Shown piece after piece: positions 7,672-16,330 of a stretch of DNA of 64,000 bases. A model generated the notes under the pieces. That model worked only from the letters and a program-made list of their open reading frames with translations, made no database searches and had not been told where the DNA came from. The position numbers were made by a program, and so were the translations under genes. The stretch is taken from NCBI RefSeq assembly GCF_040219335.1, contig NZ_JAVJSQ010000006.1:124001-188000 (forward strand). The letters run 5' to 3'. Position 1 is the stretch's first letter; every line of letters starts with the position of its first letter. This DNA comes from Gimesia sp. GTDB taxonomy: Bacteria; Planctomycetota; Planctomycetia; Planctomycetales; Planctomycetaceae.

Positions 7672-9582
7672 CTAGGTAATGATGGGAGAGCGTTTCTGTG
7701 CCAGCTCTTCCATCATGCTCTGGATATTGGACGTGATCTCTTCCGGGCTGGTTGCGATCCCCGTCATCAGTGATGCGTTCCAGAACAGCTGCCGGCCGCA
7801 CTGCTTAATGAATGCATGCTGATCAGCGTTCGACGAGAGCGTGCAGAGCCGCTTGATCAGCTCGGCGTCCGGATTGATTTCCAGAATCCGTTTGCTGGTC
7901 GGGAAGTCCTTATTGTTCATACTCAGGACTTTCTGCAGCTGCGAGCTGATGGCCCCTTCCGGCATCACCAGACAGCAGGGACTGTCGGTCAGGCGATCCG
8001 ATTTGGTCACCGATTCCACGTCGTCTTTCAGTTCATCCGTAAACAGTGAGAGAACCTTCTCGAACTCGGGAGACAGCGCTTCCTGTTCTTCCTTCTTGTC
8101 GTCCTCTTTTTCGTCGCTGTCCGCTTCCGCTTTCTCGTCGCCCGGCAGTTTTACCTCGGCAGAGTCGATCGAGACGATATCAAACTCTTCGAACTTCGCC
8201 AGATTAGAGAGGACAATTTCGTCCATTGGATCAGGCAGATAGAAGACTTCTATCCCCTTCTTGCGGAAGATTTCCAGGTTTGGATTGCGGGAAATCGTAT
8301 GGAAATCATTACCGCCCAGGTAATAGATCTGCTTCTGGTTCTCGTCGGCCTTTTCGAGATAGTCTTCCAGCGAAACGAGCTCGTTTTCAGAGGTCCCACG
8401 TGACGAAGGGAACCGCAGCAGTTTGGCAAGGGTGTCGCGGTTCTCGAAATCGGTGCCGATGCCTTCCCGGAGGGCACTGCCGAACTGGCGATAGAACTCG
8501 AGATACTTATCTTCGTCGTCCTTGGCCATCGACGCCAGGTGAGAGAGCACTCGTTTGGTGAGTACCTTTTTAATTTTGCGAAATACGGTATTGTCCTGCA
8601 GTGATTCGCGTGAAATATTCAACGGCAGGTCGGCTGAGTCGACCAGGCCATACAGGAACCGCAGGTATTCGGGGAGCAGGTCCCGGTTATCATTCTGTAC
8701 CAGGATCCGTTTCGCACACAGGCTGATGCCGTGCTCGGTCCGGCCAAAGCCCATCAGTTCCAGGTTGGTCTGCGGACAATAAAGAATGGCGTGGAACTGG
8801 AACGGTGAATCGCTGCTGAGATGCAGGTGCCAACGGGCCGATTCTTCTCCATTGTGAGCCAGGTACTGGTAGAAGCCGTCGTACTGCTCTTGGGTGAGCT
8901 GCGTTTTGGGCTCGATCCAGATCGGCTTCTGATCGTTGACCAGTTCTTCCCCCAGCTTGATCGGGTAGGGAACGAAGGTCGAATATTTATTGAGGATGTA
9001 TTTGAGCCGCGTGTCCTGGGTGTATTCATCCAGATCTTTGCGGAGATGCAGGCGAATGGAAGTTCCCCGGCCGATGTCTTCCTGCGGTTCGATGGTGAAG
9101 TCGCCGGAACCGTCCGATTCCCATTTCCAGCCTGTTTCTTCCCGACAGCTGCGGGTCAGGACTTCGACCTTGTCGGCCAGCATGAAGGCGGAGTAGAAAC
9201 CGACGCCGAATTTTCCGATCAGCGAGACTTCTTCTTTTTCATCGCCCTGGGCATTTTTCAGAAAGTCCAGCGAACCACTGTGAGCGATGGTTCCGATATT
9301 CTCGATCAACTCATCGTGAGTCATCCCGACGCCGTTGTCACAGATGGCCAGTACGCGGTTTTCTTTGTCCGGCTCGAGACGAATCTCAAGAGGCTGCTCA
9401 TCTTTGAGGGATTCATCCGTCAACGAAAGGAACCGGTACTTGTCCAGGGCATCCGAGGCGTTTGAGATCAGCTCCCGGATGGCGATTTCCCGATTCTGGT
9501 ACAGGGAGTGGGAAAGCAGATCGAGAAGTTTTTTGATTTCTGCCTGAAACGTGAATTTTTCTGGTGCGGTTTTTTCGTTCAT
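7672..9582 (-). CDS. htpG: molecular chaperone HtpG (Hsp90)
   Basis: A 636-residue Hsp90 homologue, the usual bacterial length. It is a cytoplasmic ATP-dependent chaperone that acts as a dimer on partly folded clients. The GHKL ATPase motifs are all visible near the N-terminus: NREIAIRELISNASDALDKY, the Asp-Gly loop ICDNGVGMT, and the lid segment GKFGVGFYSAFM. The middle domain contains the conserved LPLNISRESLQ. An acidic linker (DEKEDDKKEEQEALSP) precedes the C-terminal dimerisation domain. The ATG at 9582 gives MNEKTAPEKFTFQAE, the normal start, and is preceded by AGAGAAAG; a longer frame would add 15 unlikely residues. It is transcribed alone, diverging from the isomerase at 9857. I see no clear CIRCE or sigma-32 site in the 274-base spacer. 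Confidence 0.97.
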   Translation of the reverse strand: MNEKTAPEKFTFQAEIKKLLDLLSHSLYQNREIAIRELISNASDALDKYRFLSLTDESLKDEQPLEIRLEPDKENRVLAICDNGVGMTHDELIENIGTIAHSGSLDFLKNAQGDEKEEVSLIGKFGVGFYSAFMLADKVEVLTRSCREETGWKWESDGSGDFTIEPQEDIGRGTSIRLHLRKDLDEYTQDTRLKYILNKYSTFVPYPIKLGEELVNDQKPIWIEPKTQLTQEQYDGFYQYLAHNGEESARWHLHLSSDSPFQFHAILYCPQTNLELMGFGRTEHGISLCAKRILVQNDNRDLLPEYLRFLYGLVDSADLPLNISRESLQDNTVFRKIKKVLTKRVLSHLASMAKDDEDKYLEFYRQFGSALREGIGTDFENRDTLAKLLRFPSSRGTSENELVSLEDYLEKADENQKQIYYLGGNDFHTISRNPNLEIFRKKGIEVFYLPDPMDEIVLSNLAKFEEFDIVSIDSAEVKLPGDEKAEADSDEKEDDKKEEQEALSPEFEKVLSLFTDELKDDVESVTKSDRLTDSPCCLVMPEGAISSQLQKVLSMNNKDFPTSKRILEINPDAELIKRLCTLSSNADQHAFIKQCGRQLFWNASLMTGIATSPEEITSNIQSMMEELAQKRSPIIT

Positions 9583-9856
9583 GATCTTTCTCTGAATCGA
9601 AAACAGACAAATAGAGTAACGAATCAATCAACATTGATGCCCTGCTGGTCAACATGCGACAGCCGGACAGATCGTGCTCCGTTTATAAAGAGAACGGAAT
9701 GACTTGTAAAGTTGCCCCAATCGGCTGCAGACCGACTTAACTCAGAAAACCATTCAAAAGACGTTTGTAATCTGTGAGCGACCTGCGTAATAATAGAGGC
9801 AGCCCGCGAGAGTGAGGCAATTGACACAGCATTCCTACACAACGGAGATCACTGAT

Positions 9857-10747
9857 ATGGTATTTTACTCCCGCCGCGACTTTTTGAAAACAAGTGCACT
9901 GGGGGGAATGCTGGCAATGGGGGGAGGCCTGCCGGCCCTCGCTCGTGCCGAAGAAAAGAAAGCTCAGGCACAATACGGTCTGGTGACCTATCAGTGGGCG
10001 AAAGACTGGGATCTGCCTACGCTACTGAAAAACTGTGAAACCGCGAACGTCCTTGGCGTCGAACTGCGGACCACACACAAGCACGGCGTCGAACGCGATC
10101 TGAACAAAAACGAACGCCGCGAAGTCGCAAAGAAATTCATGGACAGCCCCGTTACCCTGGTGGGTATCGGCAGCAACGAGCGTTACGACAACCCGAATGC
10201 CGACGTGCTGAAGCAGGCCAAAGAAGCGACGAAAGAGTTCATCAAACTCAGTCATGATGTAGGGGGAACCGGCGTTAAGGTTAAACCCGATTCATTTCAC
10301 AAGAACGTTCCCGAAGAAGTGACCATCGAACAGATCGGAAAATCACTGAATGAAATGGGAGCCTTCGGTGCCGACTACGGACAGCAGATTCGTCTGGAAG
10401 TCCACGGCAAATGTGCTCATCTGCCTACGATCCGAAAAATTCTGGATGTAGCCGATCATCCCAATGTGGCGATCTGCTGGAACTGCAACAAGCAGGATCT
10501 GGAAGGGGCAGGCCTGGATGCGAATTTCGCGATGGTGAAAGATCGCCTCGGCGATACGACACACATTCACGACCTGATTCATAATCCCTATCCGCACAAA
10601 CGGTTCTTTGAACTGATGGCGGGAGCGAATTACACCGGCTGGCTGATGCTGGAAGAAGGAAAACTACCTAAAGGTGATCCCGTGGCGGCCCTGGCAGAAC
10701 AGAGTAAACTGTTCGACAAAATGTGGGCGCAGGCACAAGACAGCTGA
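9857..10747 (+). CDS. Tat-exported sugar phosphate isomerase/epimerase-like TIM-barrel protein
   Basis: The N-terminus carries a twin-arginine signal (YSRRDFLKTSALGGMLAMGG, cleaved near ALARAEE), so the protein folds in the cytoplasm and is exported. The mature part reads as an AP-endonuclease-2/xylose-isomerase-like TIM barrel. Possible metal ligands are the Glu in IRLEVHGK, the Cys/Asn-rich strand VAICWNCNKQD, the His in THIHDLIHN and the Glu in LMLEEGKLP. This family includes hexulose isomerases and epimerases and is common as exported paralogues in planctomycetes. The real substrate cannot be read from the sequence. The ATG at 9857 has GGAG 9 bases upstream; the frame extends back to 9812 but without a signal-peptide-compatible start. 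It converges on csrA, with 38 bases between them. Confidence 0.82.
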   Translation: MVFYSRRDFLKTSALGGMLAMGGGLPALARAEEKKAQAQYGLVTYQWAKDWDLPTLLKNCETANVLGVELRTTHKHGVERDLNKNERREVAKKFMDSPVTLVGIGSNERYDNPNADVLKQAKEATKEFIKLSHDVGGTGVKVKPDSFHKNVPEEVTIEQIGKSLNEMGAFGADYGQQIRLEVHGKCAHLPTIRKILDVADHPNVAICWNCNKQDLEGAGLDANFAMVKDRLGDTTHIHDLIHNPYPHKRFFELMAGANYTGWLMLEEGKLPKGDPVAALAEQSKLFDKMWAQAQDS

Positions 10748-10785
10748 TTCCTGCGGGCGGCTGGTTGAAAGACGGTCAGAAACGA

Positions 10786-10983
10786 CTAGTGAGATGTAAA
10801 GTCTTTACTGTCGTGTGCAGACTGTTCCTTGATCGCAGCGTAGACTTCTTCCCGGTGTACGGTAACGTCTTTCGGTGCTTCGATTCCAAGGCGGACTTTG
10901 TCGTTCTTGATTTCAATCACCATCAATGTGATTGAATCACCAATCATAATTTTTTCGTCTTTTTTACGGCTGAGAACAAGCAT
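10786..10983 (-). CDS. csrA: carbon storage regulator CsrA
   Basis: A 65-residue CsrA/RsmA RNA-binding protein. It binds GGA motifs in mRNA leaders as a dimer and represses or stabilises messages. The canonical start MLVLSRKKDEKIMIGD is intact, as are the core VRLGIEAPKDVTVHREEVY and its conserved Arg in the HRE motif that contacts RNA. The ATG at 10983 is fixed by this N-terminus; the open frame extends ~30 codons further upstream with no family similarity. No fliW or flagellar gene is next to it here. The 244-base leader contains a hairpin with GGA in the loop and a second GGA overlapping the Shine-Dalgarno sequence, compatible with autoregulation. Confidence 0.96.
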   Translation of the reverse strand: MLVLSRKKDEKIMIGDSITLMVIEIKNDKVRLGIEAPKDVTVHREEVYAAIKEQSAHDSKDFTSH

Positions 10984-11140
10984 CGCGATTCCCTGCGAAT
11001 AAGTTGGGAGGTTTTTCAAAGCTTTCTTTGGGAAACAGTGCGTGTTTTTTTCGCAGCTGTTTCTGAAAAGCGACACTTGAAACTTAGCGTACTGTTTTTG
11101 AACAGTCTGCCTGGATCTTCAAAAAAAGCAGGGGAAACCT

Positions 11141-11178
11141 CTAACCGCCTGTCTCTTCCACAGGAATATAACGGTTAG
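11141..11178 (-). promoter_or_regulatory. hairpin with GGA loop in the csrA leader, candidate CsrA site
   Basis: On the minus strand the outer stem CTAACCG/CGGTTAG (7 bp) encloses an inner stem CCTGT/ACAGG whose 7-base loop is GGAAGAG. GGA at the start of a hairpin loop is the known CsrA recognition form. A second GGA (CAGGGAAT, 10990-10992 on the complementary strand) overlaps the csrA ribosome-binding site. The assignment is an inference from structure and position. The element could instead be a terminator of the MOSC gene, although the nearest T-run is ~18 bases away. Confidence 0.4.
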
Positions 11179-11227
11179 CGCGATTCTGCACCTGGACATT
11201 TTTGTTGAATTTTCGCTGCAGCCCGTA

Positions 11228-12022
11228 CTATCGGGAAAGAATTTCCAGTGTGTCACCGCACTGAATTCGCGGCGGTTGACCCTCGGGCAGCTCATGCAGA
11301 CGCGTGTTGACTGCCAGCCGATACATGTTCCGGAACAGTGACAGCACGCCCCAGGAGGGAAATGTTTCCTCCCGTTTCCGAATGAACGTCTTCATGAACT
11401 GGGCATCCGTCTGGCCAGTCGTCGGAACACGTGAGGGAACCACACACCGCTTGCAGGGGTTCGAACCGGCGAAGGTCACCGCTCCTGCCCGGAACAGCAC
11501 CGGCGGATCCAGAGAGTTGTAAAGCCGGTCTTCACAGAAGGGGAGGTCCCCCGCGAATTCCAGGTTGGCCCGGAACCGCAGCCGCAATTCATCGACCGAG
11601 ATCCCTGGAAACCAGCGGGCAAGTTCTTCATACGTCTGCGTGCTGATGATCGTCGGCCCTGAGGCTTCGAGATCGTCGGGAAAGCCGGTGGTGCGGTTCT
11701 CTTTCAGAGTCACGCGCTGATCGAAATATTCGCTGAACCACGCTGCAAGACCGGGTTGGTTTTCTGAGAGCGCAAACTGCTCCGCGGCGAGATCGCGGTC
11801 AGGCGCGGAAACAGTGATCGTCTGCCCGGCGAGATCGAAACTGGCCCGGATCTGTTGAATAGTGGACTGCTTCTTCGCATTGATGACCTTTCCGTCCGCA
11901 TCAAATAAAGCATACTGCCTATCCCAGGCCAGGCCTCCTCCGGGGAGTACTTCGGCCTGTTCAACAAACATCGGGTCGAGCGATTTCACCGGATACAAGG
12001 CGATGCGAGAGAGAGTCCACAT
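11228..12022 (-). CDS. MOSC domain-containing protein (YcbX-like)
   Basis: A 264-residue protein with the MOSC N-terminal beta-barrel (MWTLSRIALYPVKSLDP and GGGLAWDRQYALFDADGK) followed by a MOSC domain. The conserved cysteine region NPCKRCVVPSRVPTTGQ matches YcbX/mARC-type proteins, in which a Cys ligates the molybdenum cofactor and N-hydroxylated compounds are reduced. The cofactor and activity are family inference. It starts 35 bases after the upstream exported protein stops and may be the last gene of the long minus-strand operon, although its cytoplasmic enzyme character does not match that operon. The stop codon is TAG. Confidence 0.85.
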   Translation of the reverse strand: MWTLSRIALYPVKSLDPMFVEQAEVLPGGGLAWDRQYALFDADGKVINAKKQSTIQQIRASFDLAGQTITVSAPDRDLAAEQFALSENQPGLAAWFSEYFDQRVTLKENRTTGFPDDLEASGPTIISTQTYEELARWFPGISVDELRLRFRANLEFAGDLPFCEDRLYNSLDPPVLFRAGAVTFAGSNPCKRCVVPSRVPTTGQTDAQFMKTFIRKREETFPSWGVLSLFRNMYRLAVNTRLHELPEGQPPRIQCGDTLEILSR

Positions 12023-12057
12023 GGGGTGAGTTTATCCTGAGCGGGGACAGGGGGATT

Positions 12058-13761
12058 TCATCTGCGACGTTTGGGACGTTCCTGTTCCTGGAGATCACGC
12101 AGGTCTTTGATCTCGGCTTTGAAATCAATAATCCCCGTGGGATCCAGAAAACGGTTGATGCGGGATTCTGCTTCTCGACAGAGAGTGGCAATCCGGGATT
12201 CGGCGGCCCGGTTCCGTTGTTCCTGGGCGGCTTCGGTCGCGGTCACGCGGATCACGGTTAACTTGTCCTGGAAGATCTGTCTTGGGGAAATGCCGCTCTC
12301 CAGTTCGCGAATTCCTCCATCCACTTTCTTCCAGTCATTCTTTTTCGCCCAACTGCGGATGCGGGACATCTGCATCGAGAGGGAAGCGACCTCTTCGATT
12401 AATTCCCCGTTGAGAACTGCCAGTTCCCCTTCGACGCCCAGACGAATCCGGTCATCGGGAACCTGGATTGCAGTCCGCGGTGCGATGCCGGGAATATAAG
12501 GCACATTCGCCACCAGAGCTTTACCACTGCGGACATAGAGCCAGATTAACGGATCGGACGGATCGGCTTTGACGGTGATCGTTCCCTCCCGGTTGGTCAG
12601 CAGTTCCTCAGTGATGTATTCCTTCTCGAAAGAAACTTTTTTGCCGGTCTCTTCGCTCTCTTTCTGCGCTGCAACCTGCAACTGACGGACTTCCTGCGGA
12701 TTCAGCGGAGAAATCTGGACTCGCATCCCGGCGTAAGACTGAGTTGAAGTCCCCCGTGGAACCAAGGCGAGTTCCGTCTCGGGAAAACGCGGGACGACCC
12801 GGATGGCCTGCATTTCGACCCGCCGGCGACTGCTGCTCAGAATGCCTCGCAAGCCGGAAGAAATCGAACAGCGGGCATGCTTGCGGTCGACCTCTTCCAG
12901 AATAAGATAGGTCCAGGGAATCATCTGAATATCTTTGACTTCACGATCTCGATTCAGATAGCGGAAGAACGGTACAAAGAAGTCCCGTTTCTGCAGGGTG
13001 CCGATCGCGGGGTCAGGTGTCAGGTACTGACTCCCCTGTTCGCTGACGATCGCCTGGTCACCTTCGACCGCTTCTATTGTGACAACCGCGGAAAACAGGT
13101 TGCGGAGAATCTGAAAACTGGTCTCTGCCAGAAACGGTCTTGCATAGGTCGTCTGTTCGACCAGTGGTCCTAACTGCTGGGAATCGACATCGAACTCCCG
13201 GCCCGCGATTTGGTACCCGATTCCCGCTGACTCCACTGTCAGCAGAAACAACTTGTCAAATGCCTGCGTGGGATACTGCTGCAGTACCTGCGCTGCTGAC
13301 AGGCGGTTCAGACCGGCGCTGGTGGGGAGTGTCAGCCAGGCATTTTCAAAGACCCCGGCTGTGTTCTCGCCAGGTGTGGGCGGATTCAATTCCCATTTCT
13401 CACCCGCGGAACGTTCAATAATCTGGGGCAAGCGTGTGAATATCTGCCGGCGGTCGAAATCGGTCAGACGACATTCAGACGCAAAAGCCAGTTCGATGCG
13501 GATTCGGTAAGGCCGTAAGCTGATGTGTCGCGTGTCAGGCTGGGCAGTTGGCTTTGGTTCGGGCTTAGATTCTGGCTCGGCTTTCTGTTCGGATTCGGGC
13601 TTGGACGCTGGCTCAGAATTCGGCTCTGAATCTGGTTCGGTTTCTGATTGCTCCGTGGTCGTAGTCTCTGCCTGCGCACCGTGGGCGTTCTCTGTAGGCA
13701 GACAGAATATCCCGATCAATGTCAGGCAGCAACCAAATATGAAAGCATCAAACCAACGCAT
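12058..13761 (-). CDS. exported protein of unknown function with Glu/Pro/Ser/Lys repeat linker
   Basis: A 567-residue protein with a signal peptide (FIFGCCLTLIGIFCLP, cleavage near AHGAQA), then a low-complexity linker at ~30-75 made of degenerate SEPxSEP and KPEPKP units. The rest (RHISLRPYRIRIELAFASE onward) is a folded beta-rich region that I do not recognise, ending in a basic tail ERPKRRR. The segment TITVKADPSDPLIWLYVRSGKALVANVPYIPG resembles a carboxypeptidase-regulatory-like beta sandwich. The gene lies 22 bases downstream of the solute-binding-like gene and 35 bases upstream of the MOSC gene, so it belongs to the motor/FHA operon. It probably acts in the periplasm with those products; a precise role cannot be assigned. 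Confidence 0.8.
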   Translation of the reverse strand: MRWFDAFIFGCCLTLIGIFCLPTENAHGAQAETTTTEQSETEPDSEPNSEPASKPESEQKAEPESKPEPKPTAQPDTRHISLRPYRIRIELAFASECRLTDFDRRQIFTRLPQIIERSAGEKWELNPPTPGENTAGVFENAWLTLPTSAGLNRLSAAQVLQQYPTQAFDKLFLLTVESAGIGYQIAGREFDVDSQQLGPLVEQTTYARPFLAETSFQILRNLFSAVVTIEAVEGDQAIVSEQGSQYLTPDPAIGTLQKRDFFVPFFRYLNRDREVKDIQMIPWTYLILEEVDRKHARCSISSGLRGILSSSRRRVEMQAIRVVPRFPETELALVPRGTSTQSYAGMRVQISPLNPQEVRQLQVAAQKESEETGKKVSFEKEYITEELLTNREGTITVKADPSDPLIWLYVRSGKALVANVPYIPGIAPRTAIQVPDDRIRLGVEGELAVLNGELIEEVASLSMQMSRIRSWAKKNDWKKVDGGIRELESGISPRQIFQDKLTVIRVTATEAAQEQRNRAAESRIATLCREAESRINRFLDPTGIIDFKAEIKDLRDLQEQERPKRRR

Positions 13762-13783
13762 GGAGTAATTCTGATTCCTGAGT

Positions 13784-16330
13784 CTATGGTGAGGTCGTCT
13801 GTGTCGACGTCAGTGTTTCAACCCGCGGGTAGACGGGGGTCGTAACCCACTGCTCGACATTATCATAAAAATTCAGGGGCCGGTCGGCGTACCCTTTGAT
13901 ATTCGTACGGAACACATGAAACTGGTCGATTTCCCAAAGCGGAACAATGTGCGCCATGGAGTACAGCTGCTGTTGCAGCTTCTTCAGCAGCGCGGTCGCG
14001 GTTTCCCAGTCGGTCGCTTCATCGAGCTCAATCAGTTTCTGTCGCATCCAGTCCGGGAAAATCTCCAGTGATTTAATCTCAGCGCCTCTCCCCACGGTCA
14101 GGAAAGGCCAGAGTTCCATAATTGGTTCGGTCATCGCGGTCGTGCGATAGACGATGTCCCATTCCAGTTTCTCTTTTTTTGCTTCTTCAGGCGTATTGGG
14201 GATCAGCGTGACGTTGACGCCAATCCGTTGCCAGGCCTTGATCAGCTCCTGGGCTGCATCCTGTGCTTCGGGATTAGGGTCACACAGCATATGCAGGGGT
14301 GGGAATTGTCCTCCCAGTTTCTTCTGTGACGCCACCGCGAGGGCTACCGCCAGCGGAAAATTGTATTCGCGTTGAGGCACCTGCTGATTGTAAACCTGGA
14401 GACCCGTGTAATACGGGGCCGTCACCAGGCGACCGTTTAACAGGTTGTTTTCATGCAGCAGTTTCTCGTTGAGAATCTTCTGGCGATCGATGGCATAGGC
14501 CAGTGCCCGGCGAAGTTCGAGAATCTGCAGCGGTTTACTTTCCGGGTTGAACTGCAGCACATGAGTCAGCGGAATCGCACTTTGGACGACATTGAACTCA
14601 TCCTGCTCTTTGAAATAGGAGACCAGACCGGCCGGCAGGAATGGAAGCACCGCGACTTCCCCGCGCAACAGTGCCTGGAACGATTTTTCAAAGTTGGAAT
14701 AATGGACTTCGTTGATCTGGGCTACATTATAATCGCGCAGTCCCTTGGGTTCGGGGACGGCCCGCACATAGCTGACCTGGTCCGAAGCCATTGATTCCTG
14801 CTCATCCACAACGAAGCGGCTGGTCGCACCGATTTTCTGTTCCGTCTCCAGGCGTACGTCTTCAGGATTAGCTACGACGGCGCTGAATGCGGGTGGGGAA
14901 GTAATCGGGAATGAGAGCAGCCATTCGGTACTCAAGGGGACCCGGTCAAAATGAATGCGAAATTCAAACGGGGCTGTAGACGTGACCGAATGCACGTAGC
15001 TGTCGAAACGTTCGTCGTAGGTACTCGAGCCGGGAGTCAGTCTGGCCCGGACCGCCTGGGCAATGTCGGCAGCCAGCAGCATCGGATGCGACTCCCAGGT
15101 GGCATACGACTGACGCAGGACGAAGTCGGCCCGTCGGCCCAGGTCGGTCGGTTCCCATTGTTCAAAGAAACGACTCTGGTACTGAGGTGTCTGGTCTACT
15201 TTGCCGACTTCGAACAGAGGAATTTGCGTCAGCTTTTTATGACGACGGGTCGCATTGTGTTCGAGGAAATAGGGGCTCTGATCCAGAGCTGTTCCCAGCA
15301 CTCCGACATTGATGACCGGATATCGCGCCTGATACCGCCGCAGGTCATCCCGTAAACGGGGATTAGAGGGCCAGACAATCGAGGCTTCCATCACCAGGTC
15401 GAACGCCTGCTGATACTGATCAGCTTTGGCACTCTGATTCGCTTTCTGCAGGATCTCATTGGACTGTTTCAGAAACGTCTCTCGCCACTTCGCTACGGTT
15501 TCCTGTCGGGGGTAGATCGCTGCCAGTCGATTCAGGTAGTGATGGGCCTCGCGATAATCCTCCACTTTTACGGCCCGGGTGATCATGCTGTTGATGATTT
15601 CCCCGGCAAGTTTACTCAGTCCCGGGTAATCGGGGACACGACTTTGCAGGTCTTCAACGAATGCCAGCGCATTGACGTACTGTTCTGCCTTCTGTTTGTC
15701 CTGGGCTTCGAGAAACAGCAGCCGCTGCTGTCGCTGTTCAAAGCCGGGCCAGTCCCGGTGTCTGCGGTCGAGGAAGAGCAGCATTTCAAACGCCGTTTTC
15801 AGATCGCCGTCTTTCAGCAGCAGATCGATTCGCTGCAGGATCTGATCTTCGTAATGCACGATCTGTTTGATGTTCTGTCGTTGGACCCGGTACTCAGGAT
15901 CTTCTTTTTCGCCGACCAGCGTCAGGTTGATGAAATTGAATGTCGCCCGTTTCTGACGCTGCTCATCAGCTTCTTTTTTATTCTTGGGACGCGGCCAGCT
16001 GAAACTCTCTTTCATGGATGCTTCAAGTTGTCCCAGCGTATCGGGGCGGGGATAGACGGGATCGACGATCAGCACATAATCATTTTCCAGGACGATCCAG
16101 TCGACCGGACGCTTCTTTAGCAGGTCTTCCACGGACGGGAGTTGCATCTCCTCGATTTTGGGAAGTGAAGACTCTGCCGTTTCTTCTTCGGTTTCGGTTT
16201 TTCCATCCTGTTTTGCTTTCGGGGGATCTGTCTTGTTCTCATTTTGCGCAAAGCTGTCGGACAGCCCCACAGAACAGGTGAGGCCGATGACGCTCATCAG
16301 CAGGATCAGGAACTTGCCGCATTTCATCAT
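13784..16330 (-). CDS. solute-binding-protein family 5-like exported protein with helical N-terminal half
   Basis: An 848-residue exported protein (signal FLILLMSVIGLTCSVGLSDS, cleavage near SFAQ). Residues ~50-340 are charged and helical, with TPR-like spacing (LKDGDLKTAFEMLLFLDRRH; ADQYQQAFDLVMEASIVWP). Residues ~350-830 resemble extracellular solute-binding protein family 5 (DppA/OppA): RRALAYAIDRQKIL, ELIKAWQRIGVNVTL, WDIVYRTTAMTEP and the final MAHIVPLWEIDQFHVF are characteristic. No DppBCDF permease or ATPase genes are nearby, so it is unlikely to serve a classical peptide importer. Its ATG overlaps the stop of the FHA-propeller gene by 4 bases (ATGA), which implies translational coupling. 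I infer a peptide- or wall-fragment-sensing subunit of the motor-linked complex. Confidence 0.8.
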   Translation of the reverse strand: MMKCGKFLILLMSVIGLTCSVGLSDSFAQNENKTDPPKAKQDGKTETEEETAESSLPKIEEMQLPSVEDLLKKRPVDWIVLENDYVLIVDPVYPRPDTLGQLEASMKESFSWPRPKNKKEADEQRQKRATFNFINLTLVGEKEDPEYRVQRQNIKQIVHYEDQILQRIDLLLKDGDLKTAFEMLLFLDRRHRDWPGFEQRQQRLLFLEAQDKQKAEQYVNALAFVEDLQSRVPDYPGLSKLAGEIINSMITRAVKVEDYREAHHYLNRLAAIYPRQETVAKWRETFLKQSNEILQKANQSAKADQYQQAFDLVMEASIVWPSNPRLRDDLRRYQARYPVINVGVLGTALDQSPYFLEHNATRRHKKLTQIPLFEVGKVDQTPQYQSRFFEQWEPTDLGRRADFVLRQSYATWESHPMLLAADIAQAVRARLTPGSSTYDERFDSYVHSVTSTAPFEFRIHFDRVPLSTEWLLSFPITSPPAFSAVVANPEDVRLETEQKIGATSRFVVDEQESMASDQVSYVRAVPEPKGLRDYNVAQINEVHYSNFEKSFQALLRGEVAVLPFLPAGLVSYFKEQDEFNVVQSAIPLTHVLQFNPESKPLQILELRRALAYAIDRQKILNEKLLHENNLLNGRLVTAPYYTGLQVYNQQVPQREYNFPLAVALAVASQKKLGGQFPPLHMLCDPNPEAQDAAQELIKAWQRIGVNVTLIPNTPEEAKKEKLEWDIVYRTTAMTEPIMELWPFLTVGRGAEIKSLEIFPDWMRQKLIELDEATDWETATALLKKLQQQLYSMAHIVPLWEIDQFHVFRTNIKGYADRPLNFYDNVEQWVTTPVYPRVETLTSTQTTSP

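Noticed and set aside
12058-13761. SEPxSEP and KPEPKP repeats as a genuine tandem DNA repeat
   Set aside because: The units are degenerate at the DNA level and reflect a disordered linker, not a regular repeat array.
15539-16120. 193-residue plus-strand frame
   Set aside because: It is antisense to the solute-binding-like gene, with low-quality hydrophobic composition and no start signal.
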